Shown piece after piece: positions 54,083-63,543 of a stretch of 64,000 nt of DNA; the stretch's first letter is position 1, and each line of letters starts with the position of its first letter. Source of the DNA: Niabella sp. Its GTDB lineage: Bacteria; Bacteroidota; Bacteroidia; Chitinophagales; Chitinophagaceae. The stretch spans positions 124,001-188,000 of the forward strand of contig JAGIAT010000009.1 in assembly GCA_017744715.1 (NCBI GenBank), read 5' to 3'. Under the pieces are notes generated by a model, which made no database searches, was not told the DNA's origin, and saw only the letters and a list, made by a program, of their open reading frames with translations. Position numbers and translations under genes: made by a program.

Positions 54083-57000
54083 CTAAAAAGTTACATTGAC
54101 CCCCAATGCATATTGCCGCATCGTGGGATAGTTTTTTGCAGCCCCCACTTCCGGATCCATGCCTTTAAATGTTGTAAGTGTTAACAAATTTTCTCCTGAA
54201 ACAAAAAACCGTATTCCCTCCACATAACCCTTAAGGCCCGCTCCGGGGGAGATGGTATACCCTGCCTGGAGGTTCTTGAGCTTAAAGTACGAGGCATTAT
54301 ATAACCAAAAGGTGCTGTTATTAAATAAACCCGTACTGAGCGGGGTCATCCTCGGATAGGTAGCATTGACCCGGTTACGGGGATCGGACGGATTCTGGTC
54401 ATTATAATAATAACTGTTTTCTGCAATATGCAATGGAATGGCCAGCCCCATTTCAATATAGACAGAATGCTGCATGGGTTCATTCCATAAATAATACATG
54501 CCGGTAGCGCCTGCCCAAAGCATGGAAAAATCAAAGGCTTTCCAGCTGAAACGGGCTGCACAGCCAAAAATATACCGGGGCGTTGCGGTATTGCTGGTGA
54601 ACCGCTGGTCGCCGTCATTGCCATAAATACCATCGCCGTTATTATCGGCATAGATCTGGTCGCCATAATAAAAGCCGCCCCGGTAGATATAGGCGGCTGT
54701 TTGCGCCTGGCTAAATTGATACCCCCTGCCGATCATTTCTTTTACCCAGTTCAGATCCTCCGGTGTGCGGATCATCCCGTCCCTGGGCCCTCCCCCGGGG
54801 TCCACGGCCCCGGTTGCATCATGATAGGTACCCGTGCCTTTGTAAACGGTTTGCAGGTAGTACTCATTGATCATGCGGCCCTCCACGATCCGTTCATCAC
54901 TACCGGATGAAACCGCTCCGATATTGGTTTCGTAGACGCGGTTACCGGCCGCGTCTGGTACCAATCCCTCCTGTGGCTTTCCCTTATATTTTTTCACGCG
55001 GTTTAAATAGTTGTACGCAGCGCTGCCTTCTACAGACCAGGAAAAAGCACCGGAGCGCTGCTTCCACCCTACAGAGAGTTCTGCCCCGCAGTTCAGCACC
55101 TGGGCGAGGTTTACGGCAGAGGGAGTTTTATCTCCGGCAGTAGGATCCATCGCAGGAGCAACCAGTATTTTGTCGGTAAGCCGCCGGTACCACTCCGCCA
55201 CGATATTCAGATGGTTAAAGGCCGATAACTCCAGCCCCAGGTTGGTCATGGTTGACCGCTCCCAGCCCAGGGTAGGATTGGCCAGCCGGGTTTGGGCAAT
55301 GCCCGTTACCGGTACACCATTAAAGGAATAGTTGTTCGTTCCGTAAAGCGCCTGCCAGTCGTAATTGCCGGAGGCCGTATTGCCGGCCATACCGTAAGAG
55401 ATCCGGAACTTCAGCTCCTGGATCTGGTTTTTAAACGGCTGCAGGAATTTTTCTTCCGAAATCCGCCAGGCTGCCGATAAACCGGGAAAGGTACCATACC
55501 GGTTATTGGTTCCAAAGCGGGAAGACCCATCCCTGCGCAGGTTTATATTAAAAAAACAGGTATTGCGGTAATCATAACTAGACCGGCCAAAAAAAGAGCG
55601 CATTGCATAACTTTCGCGGATCCCCCCGGGTGGAACAGTATCATTGGAACTAAGATCAACCTCGACGCCGCCCAGCTTGTCTGAAACCGCATGATAATAC
55701 TCATTATAATACGCGTTCACGCCTAAAAAGGCCGCAAGATGGTGGTTGCCTGCAATGGTCGTGGTATAGCGCAAAAGCCCTTCCAGGGTATAACTGTAAT
55801 TCTTCTGAAGCTGGTGTGTAACTAAAACCGGGCCGGGAGGAATCGCGGATTGTGTTTTTGTATTGGTACGCCAGTTCCACCGTTCCGCTGTGGCAGGATC
55901 TACCCACTTATTACTTTCCGCAAGATTTACCTGGTAATTCAAACGGGGTTCAAAGCTCAGGTTCCGGAGCAAAATGGCCTTGCCGTACCAGATAGTATTT
56001 AAATAACGAAAGCGGTCGGTTCCTTTTAACTCATAGGGGCTCACGCCTGCATTTAAAGAAATATCGCCCGGTGCGGAAGGGCTGGCAAACACTCCCCGGT
56101 AGCGGCCGGGATAAATACCCGGAGTTGCCTGGCCCAGATAATAAAGCAGTCCGTCTACATCCGCCATCCCCAGATCGCGCATGCCGCCGAAGGTCTGCGT
56201 TCCGATGGTGATCCGCTTCCCGATGCGGGCCTCCAGGTTCGCCCGCAGCTGGTAGGTTTTTACGCCGGAGTTAACCACCAGGCCTTTGTTATCGATGTAG
56301 CCGAAGGAAAATAAATATTTTAAATCCCTGTTTCCGCCCTTCAGCGAAAGATTATGTTGCTGCAGGTATTGGCTGCGGATCAATGTTTTGGCCCAATCCG
56401 TATTGGGATACGCAATGTAAAAAGGAATGCCGTCTTTGGTAAGCGAATCGGGAAACTGACCGGCATGCCGCCACTGGTCGATCAACGTCTGCGAAAAAGG
56501 CATGGGTCGTCCCACATTCTGGTACCCCTCATTGATATAGGTCATATACGACGGCATATCCGAAACGGTCTTTACCAGGCCATTGGGCCGGGTGCGGGAA
56601 ACCATCCCGGTATAGGCAACCACGGGCCGCTTATAACCGGGGCGTTTGGTGGTGATCAATATAACCCCGTTACTGGACAAAGTGCCATAAATAGCCGCGG
56701 CTGCGGCATCCTTCAATATGGTTACACTTTCCACATCGTAGGGGTTTACTTCGTCGATATTCCCGATCATGCCGTCGATCAATACCAGGGATACGGTATT
56801 ACTCAATGTGCCCAGGCCCCGGATCACCGTAACGGCGCCATCCCTGCCCGGCCGGCCGGAAACCTGCCGTACATACACACCGGCTGCAAGGCCTGCCAGG
56901 GATGAAGAAAGGTTGGTAACGGGCCGGTTTTCGATCGACATAGAGCTGATCACGGCAATTGATCCGGTGGTTGCATTTTTTTTCTGCGTGCCATAGCCCA

Positions 57001-57607
57001 CCACTACCGGTTCTTCTAAACTAAGATCGGTCCGCTCCATTTGCACCGTAACCGTACCTTCCCCGCCTTTTATGGCATATTGTTTTTGCCGGTATCCCAC
57101 AAACGAAAAATCCAGCAGCTCACCCCCGGCCGCTTCTATTTTAAATTTACCCGCCGCATCAGACTGGGTGCCGCTTCCTCTTTTCCCGTTGGTGACGGTT
57201 ACACCCGGAAGCCCCTGCCGTTGTTCATCAAAAACCTTCCCGGTTACAAACGGGCGGTCTATTGCAGCAGGTTTATCGGGTTGTACCGCCACAGGCCGAT
57301 CCGGCCGGGGCTTTATAAAAACCAGCTTACCTTTGATCTCGTACGTGAGGGCCGTTCCTTTTAGGCAGGCTTCCAAAGCCACCTGCAGGGAGGCATTTTT
57401 AATATCGATGGTAACAGAAGGTTGCCTGGCCACCAGGGCCTTATCCCAGAAAAAAGAATACCCGGATTGTTGCTGGATCGTTAAAAGCACTGTTTCCAGG
57501 CGGGTGCTCCGGTGCCTTAACGTTAGCTGCTGCGCACCACTCTCCACACAACTCACCAGAAAAAAAACAAAAAGCAGTAAGCGCTTCCGTCGCATCATTT
57601 GTTGCAC
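54083..57607 (-). CDS. SusC/RagA-family TonB-dependent transporter with STN domain (PUL2)
   Basis: A 1174-residue outer-membrane transporter. Signal (LLLFVFFLVSCVESGAQ), STN domain (LTLRHRSTRLETVLLTIQQQSGYSFFWDKAL), carboxypeptidase-D-like domain (VTGKVFDEQRQGLPGVTVTNG), plug (GYGTQKKNATTGSIAVISS, VIRGLGTLSNTVSLVLIDG) and a barrel ending YALGVNVTF. The TonB box region follows the typical EEPVVVGYGTQKK. The STN domain links it to the FecR/sigma pair upstream. Between FecR and susC lies a 693-bp gap with long repeats. Confidence 0.96.
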   Translation of the reverse strand: MQQMMRRKRLLLFVFFLVSCVESGAQQLTLRHRSTRLETVLLTIQQQSGYSFFWDKALVARQPSVTIDIKNASLQVALEACLKGTALTYEIKGKLVFIKPRPDRPVAVQPDKPAAIDRPFVTGKVFDEQRQGLPGVTVTNGKRGSGTQSDAAGKFKIEAAGGELLDFSFVGYRQKQYAIKGGEGTVTVQMERTDLSLEEPVVVGYGTQKKNATTGSIAVISSMSIENRPVTNLSSSLAGLAAGVYVRQVSGRPGRDGAVTVIRGLGTLSNTVSLVLIDGMIGNIDEVNPYDVESVTILKDAAAAAIYGTLSSNGVILITTKRPGYKRPVVAYTGMVSRTRPNGLVKTVSDMPSYMTYINEGYQNVGRPMPFSQTLIDQWRHAGQFPDSLTKDGIPFYIAYPNTDWAKTLIRSQYLQQHNLSLKGGNRDLKYLFSFGYIDNKGLVVNSGVKTYQLRANLEARIGKRITIGTQTFGGMRDLGMADVDGLLYYLGQATPGIYPGRYRGVFASPSAPGDISLNAGVSPYELKGTDRFRYLNTIWYGKAILLRNLSFEPRLNYQVNLAESNKWVDPATAERWNWRTNTKTQSAIPPGPVLVTHQLQKNYSYTLEGLLRYTTTIAGNHHLAAFLGVNAYYNEYYHAVSDKLGGVEVDLSSNDTVPPGGIRESYAMRSFFGRSSYDYRNTCFFNINLRRDGSSRFGTNNRYGTFPGLSAAWRISEEKFLQPFKNQIQELKFRISYGMAGNTASGNYDWQALYGTNNYSFNGVPVTGIAQTRLANPTLGWERSTMTNLGLELSAFNHLNIVAEWYRRLTDKILVAPAMDPTAGDKTPSAVNLAQVLNCGAELSVGWKQRSGAFSWSVEGSAAYNYLNRVKKYKGKPQEGLVPDAAGNRVYETNIGAVSSGSDERIVEGRMINEYYLQTVYKGTGTYHDATGAVDPGGGPRDGMIRTPEDLNWVKEMIGRGYQFSQAQTAAYIYRGGFYYGDQIYADNNGDGIYGNDGDQRFTSNTATPRYIFGCAARFSWKAFDFSMLWAGATGMYYLWNEPMQHSVYIEMGLAIPLHIAENSYYYNDQNPSDPRNRVNATYPRMTPLSTGLFNNSTFWLYNASYFKLKNLQAGYTISPGAGLKGYVEGIRFFVSGENLLTLTTFKGMDPEVGAAKNYPTMRQYALGVNVTF

Positions 57608-57983
57608 TTTTTATCCCAGGCCGCCGGACACATTTTCGTCGGCAGGAGTTTTTCCCTTTGTTGAAAAGATAAATTAAAGGTACAATCTGATTTGGTAAAA
57701 AGGGCAACCGACTTTTTATATTTCGCCCGGGCCCGGGGTTTTATCTGCAAAACCAGGGTGGAAACATGGTGAATTCATCGGTTTACCGCAACGCATGCAT
57801 GAAGGAACAACGCCGCACAAAGGTGACAGAGGAATCAGGCATTTGGCGGTTTTAGCGCCGCATGATACCATTCATTTCATTTGTATACACAGATTATATG
57901 AATGGCCACAGATGGCATACCGCACCGGGCAATAAGTGTTCTGTGTAAATCTGAGAAACTTCGTGAGCTCTTTTATGTAAAGC

Positions 57984-58290
57984 CTTCGTGTTTCTTGCTG
58001 TCTTTGAATTTTTGTAATTCTTTTTCTCACGCAACGACGCGGCGCTGCAACGAACGCAACGGTGAAGGATGCGCCATAAACACGAGGCAGCAACACATCA
58101 CAAGGGAAATAAAAACTTCGTGGTTCTTCGTGTCTTTCAGCCTTTGTGGCCCAGCCCACCTCATTTCACGCAGCGATGCTGAGGAGCAACGACGCAGCAG
58201 CTTAACACGCGTCAAAAAATTTGAAAGGAGTCAAACAGCACTCAATACCGCTTTGTGTTGCTTCGTGTCTTTCAGCCCTTGTAGCCCCTC
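57984..58290. repeat. Repeat family C, about 135-140-bp units, reverse orientation copies
   Basis: Three diverged units with CTTCGTGTxTTTC words at 57984, 58126 and 58261. The middle one is best: TTCTCACGCAACGACGCGG, GCTGCAACGAACGCAACGG, CAGCAACACATCACAAGGG, then CTTCGTGTCTTTCAGCCTTT. It is about three quarters identical to the reverse complement of the units at 60240-60700. The remaining gap (57608-57983) holds nothing I recognise apart from a CCCGGGCCCGGG palindrome near 57740. Confidence 0.8.
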
Positions 58291-58300
58291 AGCTGCAAGA

Positions 58301-59470
58301 TTATTTCGCAGACACGGTCAGCGTCCGCCCTTCCAGCCTGGTAGTTACCCCATTTGCATTCAGGGCGGCCAGTACATCGGGCAAACTTACATTCCGCTTC
58401 AGGGTGCCCTGGAACTGGCGTTGCTGGTCCGGTGTTTCGATCTTTACATCCACATCATACCACCGGGAGATCTCGCGCATCAGCGCTTCCAGATCCATCC
58501 CGCTTAGCGACAATTCACCGCGGGTCCAGGCCATTACCTGTGCTATGTCCGCCTTCTGTACAGTGCCGGTTCCGGCCTGCTTATTAAACACCACCTGTTG
58601 ATCCGGTTTCAACACCTGCTGGAAACGGCCACCGCTAAACCGGACGCCCCCCTCTATCAGTGTAACACGTACCGCCGGCTCATCTGCATATGCTTTTACA
58701 TCAAAATGTGTTCCCAGCACTTCTGTGCGGCACTGGCCGGCCAAGACCACAAAAGGCTGTTCGGGGTTTTTCTGTACCTCAAAATAGACTTCACCACTTA
58801 CTTCTACTTCGCGGCTTGCCCCGGTAAAGTGAACCGGGAAACGGATGGAAGCCGCTGCATTCAGCCACGCCTGGCTGCCATCCGGCAGGGTGAGTTTATA
58901 CTGCCCGCCGCGGGGCGTTGTTAAAACATTGTATCCGGCCGGGGCAGGATCCGTTCCGTTTACCTGGTAAACAAGACCGCTGTTCACCCGCAGTACCTCG
59001 GTTTGGCCCTGCCGGGCGATGATGGTGTCGCTGCCATTGCCCAACATAACCGTGGATCCGTCTGCAAGCGTAAGCGTTGAACGGTTGCTTTCAGGCGACA
59101 GACGGATCTTTGCGGTATCTACGGGCGTAACCGGTGCCCTGGAAGACCGGAGCCAGAACAACAACCCTGATCCCAGCAACACCACCAAACAGGCGGCCGC
59201 TACCCACCGGAACAGTTGTTTTTTACCCCGCCTTTTTTCAACCATACGCAGCTGCGGCTTTTCAGAAACCGGCGAAGGTGCCGACCGCTGTTGTTGTTCC
59301 CGCGCGTTTGCTATTTCCGTCCAGGTCTGATCAAATAATGGGTACACATCATTCCGTTCCGCTTTTGAAGCCGATGCCATTGCGTCAATGAATACCTGCA
59401 ACTCCTCTTCGCTGCATTCATTGCGTAAGAACTTTTCGTATAATATTGTAAACTCCTCCGTGCTAAGCAT
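58301..59470 (-). CDS. FecR-family anti-sigma factor (PUL2)
   Basis: A 389-residue anti-sigma protein with the same plan as the PUL1 one: cytoplasmic N-terminus (EEFTILYEKFLRNECSEEELQVFIDAM), one span (about 87-108: FRWVAAACLVVLLGSGLLFWL), FecR domain (LTTPRGGQYKLTLPDGSQAWLNAAASIRFPVHF, REVEVSGEVYFEVQKNPEQPFVV, EVLGTHFDVKAY) and DUF4974 (MDLEALMREISRWYDVDVKIE, ending TRLEGRTLTVSAK). It is downstream of the sigma gene by 80 bp. It should hold the sigma factor until SusC is loaded. Confidence 0.96.
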   Translation of the reverse strand: MLSTEEFTILYEKFLRNECSEEELQVFIDAMASASKAERNDVYPLFDQTWTEIANAREQQQRSAPSPVSEKPQLRMVEKRRGKKQLFRWVAAACLVVLLGSGLLFWLRSSRAPVTPVDTAKIRLSPESNRSTLTLADGSTVMLGNGSDTIIARQGQTEVLRVNSGLVYQVNGTDPAPAGYNVLTTPRGGQYKLTLPDGSQAWLNAAASIRFPVHFTGASREVEVSGEVYFEVQKNPEQPFVVLAGQCRTEVLGTHFDVKAYADEPAVRVTLIEGGVRFSGGRFQQVLKPDQQVVFNKQAGTGTVQKADIAQVMAWTRGELSLSGMDLEALMREISRWYDVDVKIETPDQQRQFQGTLKRNVSLPDVLAALNANGVTTRLEGRTLTVSAK

Positions 59471-59550
59471 CTTTAAACCCGTTTGTAGAAGCTCCGGCTC
59501 CTTTATCTAATACGCCCCAAACCCATAAAGGTACCATACCGGTTGAATAT

Positions 59551-60159
59551 TTATTTAATTTTTAACCATTTCGTTATCAGCATCCCCACAACCACCATCA
59601 GCATAAACCGGCGGGCCATCTCCTGGCGGATAAATTGCAGGGCCCCGGCAATATGATTGCGTACTGTGTTTTTACTGATTCCCATTACCGCTGCAATAGC
59701 CTCGTAACTGAGTCCTTCATCCCTGCTTAACAGGTAGGCCTTCTTCCGTTGTTCGGGCAATTGCTCTACCAGTACATTGTAAAACCGAACCGATTCATTA
59801 TCAAACGCCCCGGCCTGTTGCTGCTCCAGGCGCAACACCTGTGTATTCAAATACAACTCCTTCTGCAGCGCTTTCTCCAGTTTTACTTTTCTGAAAAAAC
59901 TCATTACATGATTGTAAGTAATCCGTTTTACATATCCCTGGAACGATTGGAGGGGATCGATCTGATCACGGCGTTCCCATAATTTTGAAAAAATCTCCTG
60001 TACCAGGTCTTCGGCCGTTTCCCTGGATTTTGTTAATGCAAAAGAAAATGCAAATACCTGGTCCCTGTACTGTTTAAATATCCGGGTAAAGGCTTCGGTA
60101 CCTCCCTGTTTCATATCAGCAATCAGCTCTGCCTCATTATATGCATTTTCTATTGCCAT
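59551..60159 (-). CDS. ECF RNA polymerase sigma factor (PUL2)
   Basis: A 202-residue ECF sigma factor. Region 2: FTRIFKQYRDQVFAFSFALTKSRETAEDLVQEIFSKLWERRDQI; region 4: VEQLPEQRKKAYLLSRDEGLSYEAIAAVMGISKNTVRNHIAGALQFIRQEM. It ends in a hydrophobic tail (MLMVVVGMLITKWL) like many Bacteroidota SusC-linked sigma factors. A GTCTC-N15-GTCTC element lies 49 bp upstream. It probably controls PUL2 with its FecR partner. Confidence 0.96.
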   Translation of the reverse strand: MAIENAYNEAELIADMKQGGTEAFTRIFKQYRDQVFAFSFALTKSRETAEDLVQEIFSKLWERRDQIDPLQSFQGYVKRITYNHVMSFFRKVKLEKALQKELYLNTQVLRLEQQQAGAFDNESVRFYNVLVEQLPEQRKKAYLLSRDEGLSYEAIAAVMGISKNTVRNHIAGALQFIRQEMARRFMLMVVVGMLITKWLKIK

Positions 60160-60207
60160 TTAGCTCGAAAACGTTTGTTTGGAGCCAGCAAAATAGTACA
60201 ATATGCC

Positions 60208-60232
60208 GAGACAAAAAAGAAAAAAGAGAGAC
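60208..60232. promoter_or_regulatory. GTCTC-N15-GTCTC element, copy E
   Basis: On the minus strand GTCTC, 15 pyrimidine-rich bases, GTCTC (GAGAC at 60228-60232 and 60208-60212 on the plus strand). It lies 49 bp upstream of the PUL2 sigma start, oriented toward it, and has two GTCTC repeats in a T/C-rich tract. Confidence 0.55.
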
Positions 60233-60239
60233 AAAACGT

Positions 60240-60700
60240 GTGGTTTTCCAAGCGATAACAGCGCCACAAAGACCGAAAGACACCAGGAACACGAAGGCTT
60301 TTTCCCTCTTGATGTGTTGCATCCCGGCGTTCATGGCACATCCGCTACCGCCGCGTTCGTTGCATCGCCGCGCCTTTGCGTGAGAAACAGCGCCGCAAAA
60401 ACTAAAAGACACCAGGAACACGAAGGCTTTTTCCCTCTTGATGTGTTGCAGCCCGGCGTTCATGGTACATCCGCTACTGCCGCATTCGTTGCATCGCAGC
60501 GCCTTTGCGTGAGAAACAACGCCACAAAAACTAAAAGACACCAGGAATCACGAAGGCTTTTTCCCTCTTGATGTGTTGCAGCCCGGCGTTCATGGCACAT
60601 CCGCTACCGCCGCGTTCGTTGCATCGCCGCGCCTTTGCGTGAGAAACAACGCCGCAAAGACTAAAAGACACCAGGAAGCATGAAGACTTCTATTTTCCCT
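60240..60700. repeat. Repeat family C, three 129/130-bp tandem units plus partial ones
   Basis: CCCTCTTGATGTGTTGCA recurs at 60304, 60433 and 60563 (129 and 130 bp apart). Each unit holds AAAAGACACCAGGAACACGAAGG, CGGCGTTCATGGCACATCCGC, CGTTCGTTGCATCGCCGCGCC and TTTGCGTGAGAAACAACGCC. Frame breaks at each junction rule out a gene. It faces the copies at 57984-58290. Confidence 0.95.
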
Positions 60701-61689
60701 ACCACGTCCCAGACTACATGATGAGATAAAACCTCAAATCTTTAACCCCCACTTTTCTTTGTGACGCTTTGTGTCTTGGAGCCTTCGTGGCACCGCGCCC
60801 TATGTAAAAAAGCCGCCGGACAGACCGCGTCATTGAAAAACAGGTCTTGCCACAGCGGACTTGGTTATGGCGATTTTACATTAAACGGTTAGAAATGATC
60901 CGGTTTTATAGGGTACGGATGATTGTTATACCGGTTACCAGCTTTTCATTTGAGATGCTGCCCGCATCAAATGCATATGCGCTCCGCCGCTGCCTTCATG
61001 ATGAATATCCACGATCACGCATCTACCGGCATCACATCGTTATGAACGACCTTAATATAAAAATCCGGGATAGTTTTAAATACCGGCGATCACAAAAATA
61101 GCTGCCGGCCCTTCAACGGAACAGCCCGTTCGTCTATTTTTGCTTGTCGGTTTGTGTCTGTTTTAAACCCGGAACAGATACCGGAGCCCGGCACTTCGTC
61201 ATACGGCATATAACAACACCCCGGGTAAAGAATTACCAGGGTGTTATTGCTTTATGCGTCGTGTTATGCCTGCCGATATAGAACGCCGGCTCTTCTTGCT
61301 ACGGTCTGCAGCCGGGTATCTGACGTATCGCTAAAGAACAGGCACCCACTGCGTTGCCAGCCATTACAGCCTGGGCAGCGCCGGGTTTCCGACTATTTCT
61401 CATGTATACATACCGGATCATTTATTATCTTCAGCCGGCTCCCTGCAAAATTTGCCGTTACGCTTTCAAAGGGTCAACCGCCTGTTTTTATGGCGCCCGC
61501 AACACATTCTTTCTGTTCATTCAACAAAAGCCCGCTTTGGAAAAAGCCGGCCTAAATGTATCTATTAAATGTACCTCAAAACATCGTTGATGCATACCTG
61601 CCCTCCCGTGTCTTAAACATTTTACCGCAGATGCTTTCAAAACATACTGCCTGAGCCCGGATCAATGTATCGTTGCCGCAAAGCACCGC
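60701..61689. other. Gene-poor region
   Basis: About 990 bp with no gene I can support on either strand. A TTTGTGTCTTGGAGCCTTCGTGG relic of repeat family C is near 60760, and a copy of the GGTAAAGAATTACC hairpin is at 61215-61245. Confidence 0.6.
61215..61245. repeat. GGTAAAGAATTACC hairpin, copy 2
   Basis: AACACCC (61215-61221) pairs with GGGTGTT (61239-61245), and GGTAA with TTACC around loop AGAA. It shares the word GGTAAAGAATTACCAGGG with 29822-29857. It is 440 bp past the stop of the FecR-like gene. Confidence 0.6.
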
Positions 61690-62394
61690 TCAACGGCCCT
61701 CTGTAAGCGATCCATTGCTATTAGCGATAAAAACCCTTTCGTTGGGTTGCAGGATCACTTTTTCCCGCTTATTGACTTTTATTTGCAGAACAGCCCGTCC
61801 TCTTTGCAAGACAGCCTGTGTGACCGGTTCGCTTTTGTAAGCACGCAGGCTAAATGCTGCGTCGGATCCCTCTACATCCAATACCCCGGCATGCACGATG
61901 AATGGATGCGCGCCGTCGGCCACCTCAAAAAAGGCCGCTCCCTCCAACGTCACCTGCCTGCCGGCATTTCCAAATTCCGGGCTATAAGATAACCGGCTAC
62001 CGGCGCTTAGCCATACACTGGTACCATCCGGTAATAGCAGGCTGGTCCCTGTTCCCGGGTAGGATGTTAGCACACTTTGATTTTCGTATGAAAGATGGTT
62101 GTTTTTAAACGCCAGTAAACCGATGGCCAATGCGATCAATACAGTGGCCACTACTGCTACCAGGTTGGCCGGCACCTCATCTGTTTCTTTTTTACGATCG
62201 TTAACAGCAGGCATAACTATGGGTACAGCCGCTTCTTCCAACTGCAGACCACACCATTCTTTTTCAGACAACAGGGGTGTTTCCCTAAACCCTCTTTGTA
62301 CTGTTTCCTGCTGGCAGTTTTTGTAAAAGTGATTATACACTCCGGTTCCGGGTTCTTCATCCAACAGGAATGATTGCATGCCTTCTTTTATCAT
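61690..62394 (-). CDS. Orphan short FecR-like protein
   Basis: A 234-residue protein. An unusual N-terminal cytoplasmic part (1-75) does not look like the usual sigma-binding helices. One span follows (76-96: ANLVAVVATVLIALAIGLLAF), then a FecR domain (about 110-205: SLLLPDGTSVWLSAGSRLSYSPEFG, RQVTLEGAAFFEVADGAHPFIVHAG). The DUF4974 domain of the two other FecR proteins is absent; the protein ends soon after. No sigma or susC gene is adjacent. It may be truncated or have a separate role. Confidence 0.8.
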   Translation of the reverse strand: MIKEGMQSFLLDEEPGTGVYNHFYKNCQQETVQRGFRETPLLSEKEWCGLQLEEAAVPIVMPAVNDRKKETDEVPANLVAVVATVLIALAIGLLAFKNNHLSYENQSVLTSYPGTGTSLLLPDGTSVWLSAGSRLSYSPEFGNAGRQVTLEGAAFFEVADGAHPFIVHAGVLDVEGSDAAFSLRAYKSEPVTQAVLQRGRAVLQIKVNKREKVILQPNERVFIANSNGSLTEGR

Positions 62395-62498
62395 TAATCG
62401 TACCAGCGTTTATAATCCATTAATCAATATCAGCGATTCAACACCCCCGGCAAACGTGCCAGCACCAGGTGATGCCGCAGTATACCGGCTACCTGTAT

Positions 62499-62732
62499 TC
62501 ATCTTACAATAGAAATAATACGGTTACTGATCAGGTCCGATACAAATATCGCAGGTGAATCCGTACGTAAATCGATTTTCTCAAAAAGGTACTTCCGTTT
62601 ACGATAGCCTTCCATAAAATCGGAAAGATCTTTAGAGCGTTCCGGATCATGTTTACGCATCCACTCAACTATTTTCCTTTCGGATCTGAATTTAACTTTC
62701 CGTTCCCTGTTGTTAAAAAGTACTGTCATCAT
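62499..62732 (-). CDS. Small charged protein, unknown function
   Basis: A 77-residue protein rich in Lys, Arg and Glu (KVKFRSERKIVEWMRKHDPERSKDLSDFMEGYRKRKYLFEK), ending SPAIFVSDLISNRIISIVR. The pattern looks conserved, but I do not recognise the family. I chose the ATG at 62732 (or 62729); a longer frame from 62828 has a less protein-like start. It is upstream of the orphan FecR-like gene on the same strand, 104 bp away, so they may be linked. Confidence 0.55.
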   Translation of the reverse strand: MMTVLFNNRERKVKFRSERKIVEWMRKHDPERSKDLSDFMEGYRKRKYLFEKIDLRTDSPAIFVSDLISNRIISIVR

Positions 62733-63128
62733 AAAAACATAATAGTAAAAAGTATAAGGCGCCGTCGCTGACGCAACACTATTTGTTATGCTGTTTCCGT
62801 AACCTATTAAAGTAAGAGGGGAAACCATAGCCTGGAAAAACCCGGAGACCCACTCTTAGCCCTCTAGTAAATTGCAAATAGTTTCCACTTATCCCGTTTT
62901 GCGCTTTCCTAACGGCCACTCATCATCCTTACGCCCAGCGGTTGCTGTCACCAGCTCCACGTCCATCAAACAACAAGGCTACACGCATTAAACCACCCGG
63001 GCCTATATACCACAGCTGTTATTGCCCCGCTTACCCGGCACATACATACCGGATCCGTTCAACCCGCACCTTCAATGAACATTCCGGAACAAAAATAAAA
63101 GCATACACAAAAATGCGCTTACCCAAAC

Positions 63129-63155
63129 ATCTCTTTATGCTTGCGTATTTGTCTC
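63129..63155. promoter_or_regulatory. GTCTC element, copy C (one half ATCTC)
   Basis: ATCTC at 63129-63133 and GTCTC at 63151-63155, 17 bases between, with CTTGCGTATTT before the second, as in copies A and D. Confidence 0.5.
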
Positions 63156-63543
63156 CTTTTTACGCAGCAACACTGTGTTGGTTTAAAAAATCGGATGCCC
63201 TTTGAATGCAGGCACCCAGCCTCATATAATGAATACACATCCGGTGAAAAACGGCCCTTCAACTTCCCGCGGATCCTGCAGCAACGGCACCCTTACTTAT
63301 TTAACCGCTACCTGATCCTTACTTTGCCCAAAAAAATCACCTGGCTTTTATGTTGCCGCATGGGCGCGATGTTACTTTCCGGATCCCTTTCAGGAGACCC
63401 GGAAATGCAACACAACGGAACTGAGTTCCCACACTGAAGTACCATACAGCAATATATAGCCCTGATTCAATCTTAATCTGTTTCGTGCGCTCAACGCCGG
63501 CTTCCTATTGCGTTGATCACCGCTGATCATTCAACCAACATGC

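Noticed and set aside
57623..57650. Plus-strand hairpin plus T-run before the second susC, as a second DonS-like terminator
   Set aside because: The stem has a bulge and the T-run starts five bases later, so it is much weaker than the one before the first susC.
60137..60571. Cys-rich frames with repeated INPGxQHIKREK-like words
   Set aside because: They come from the 129/130-bp family C repeat and change frame at unit borders.
60847..61590. Plus-strand frames of 80-104 codons in the gene-poor region
   Set aside because: Composition rich in Arg, His and Cys without motifs, overlapping each other; typical chance frames.
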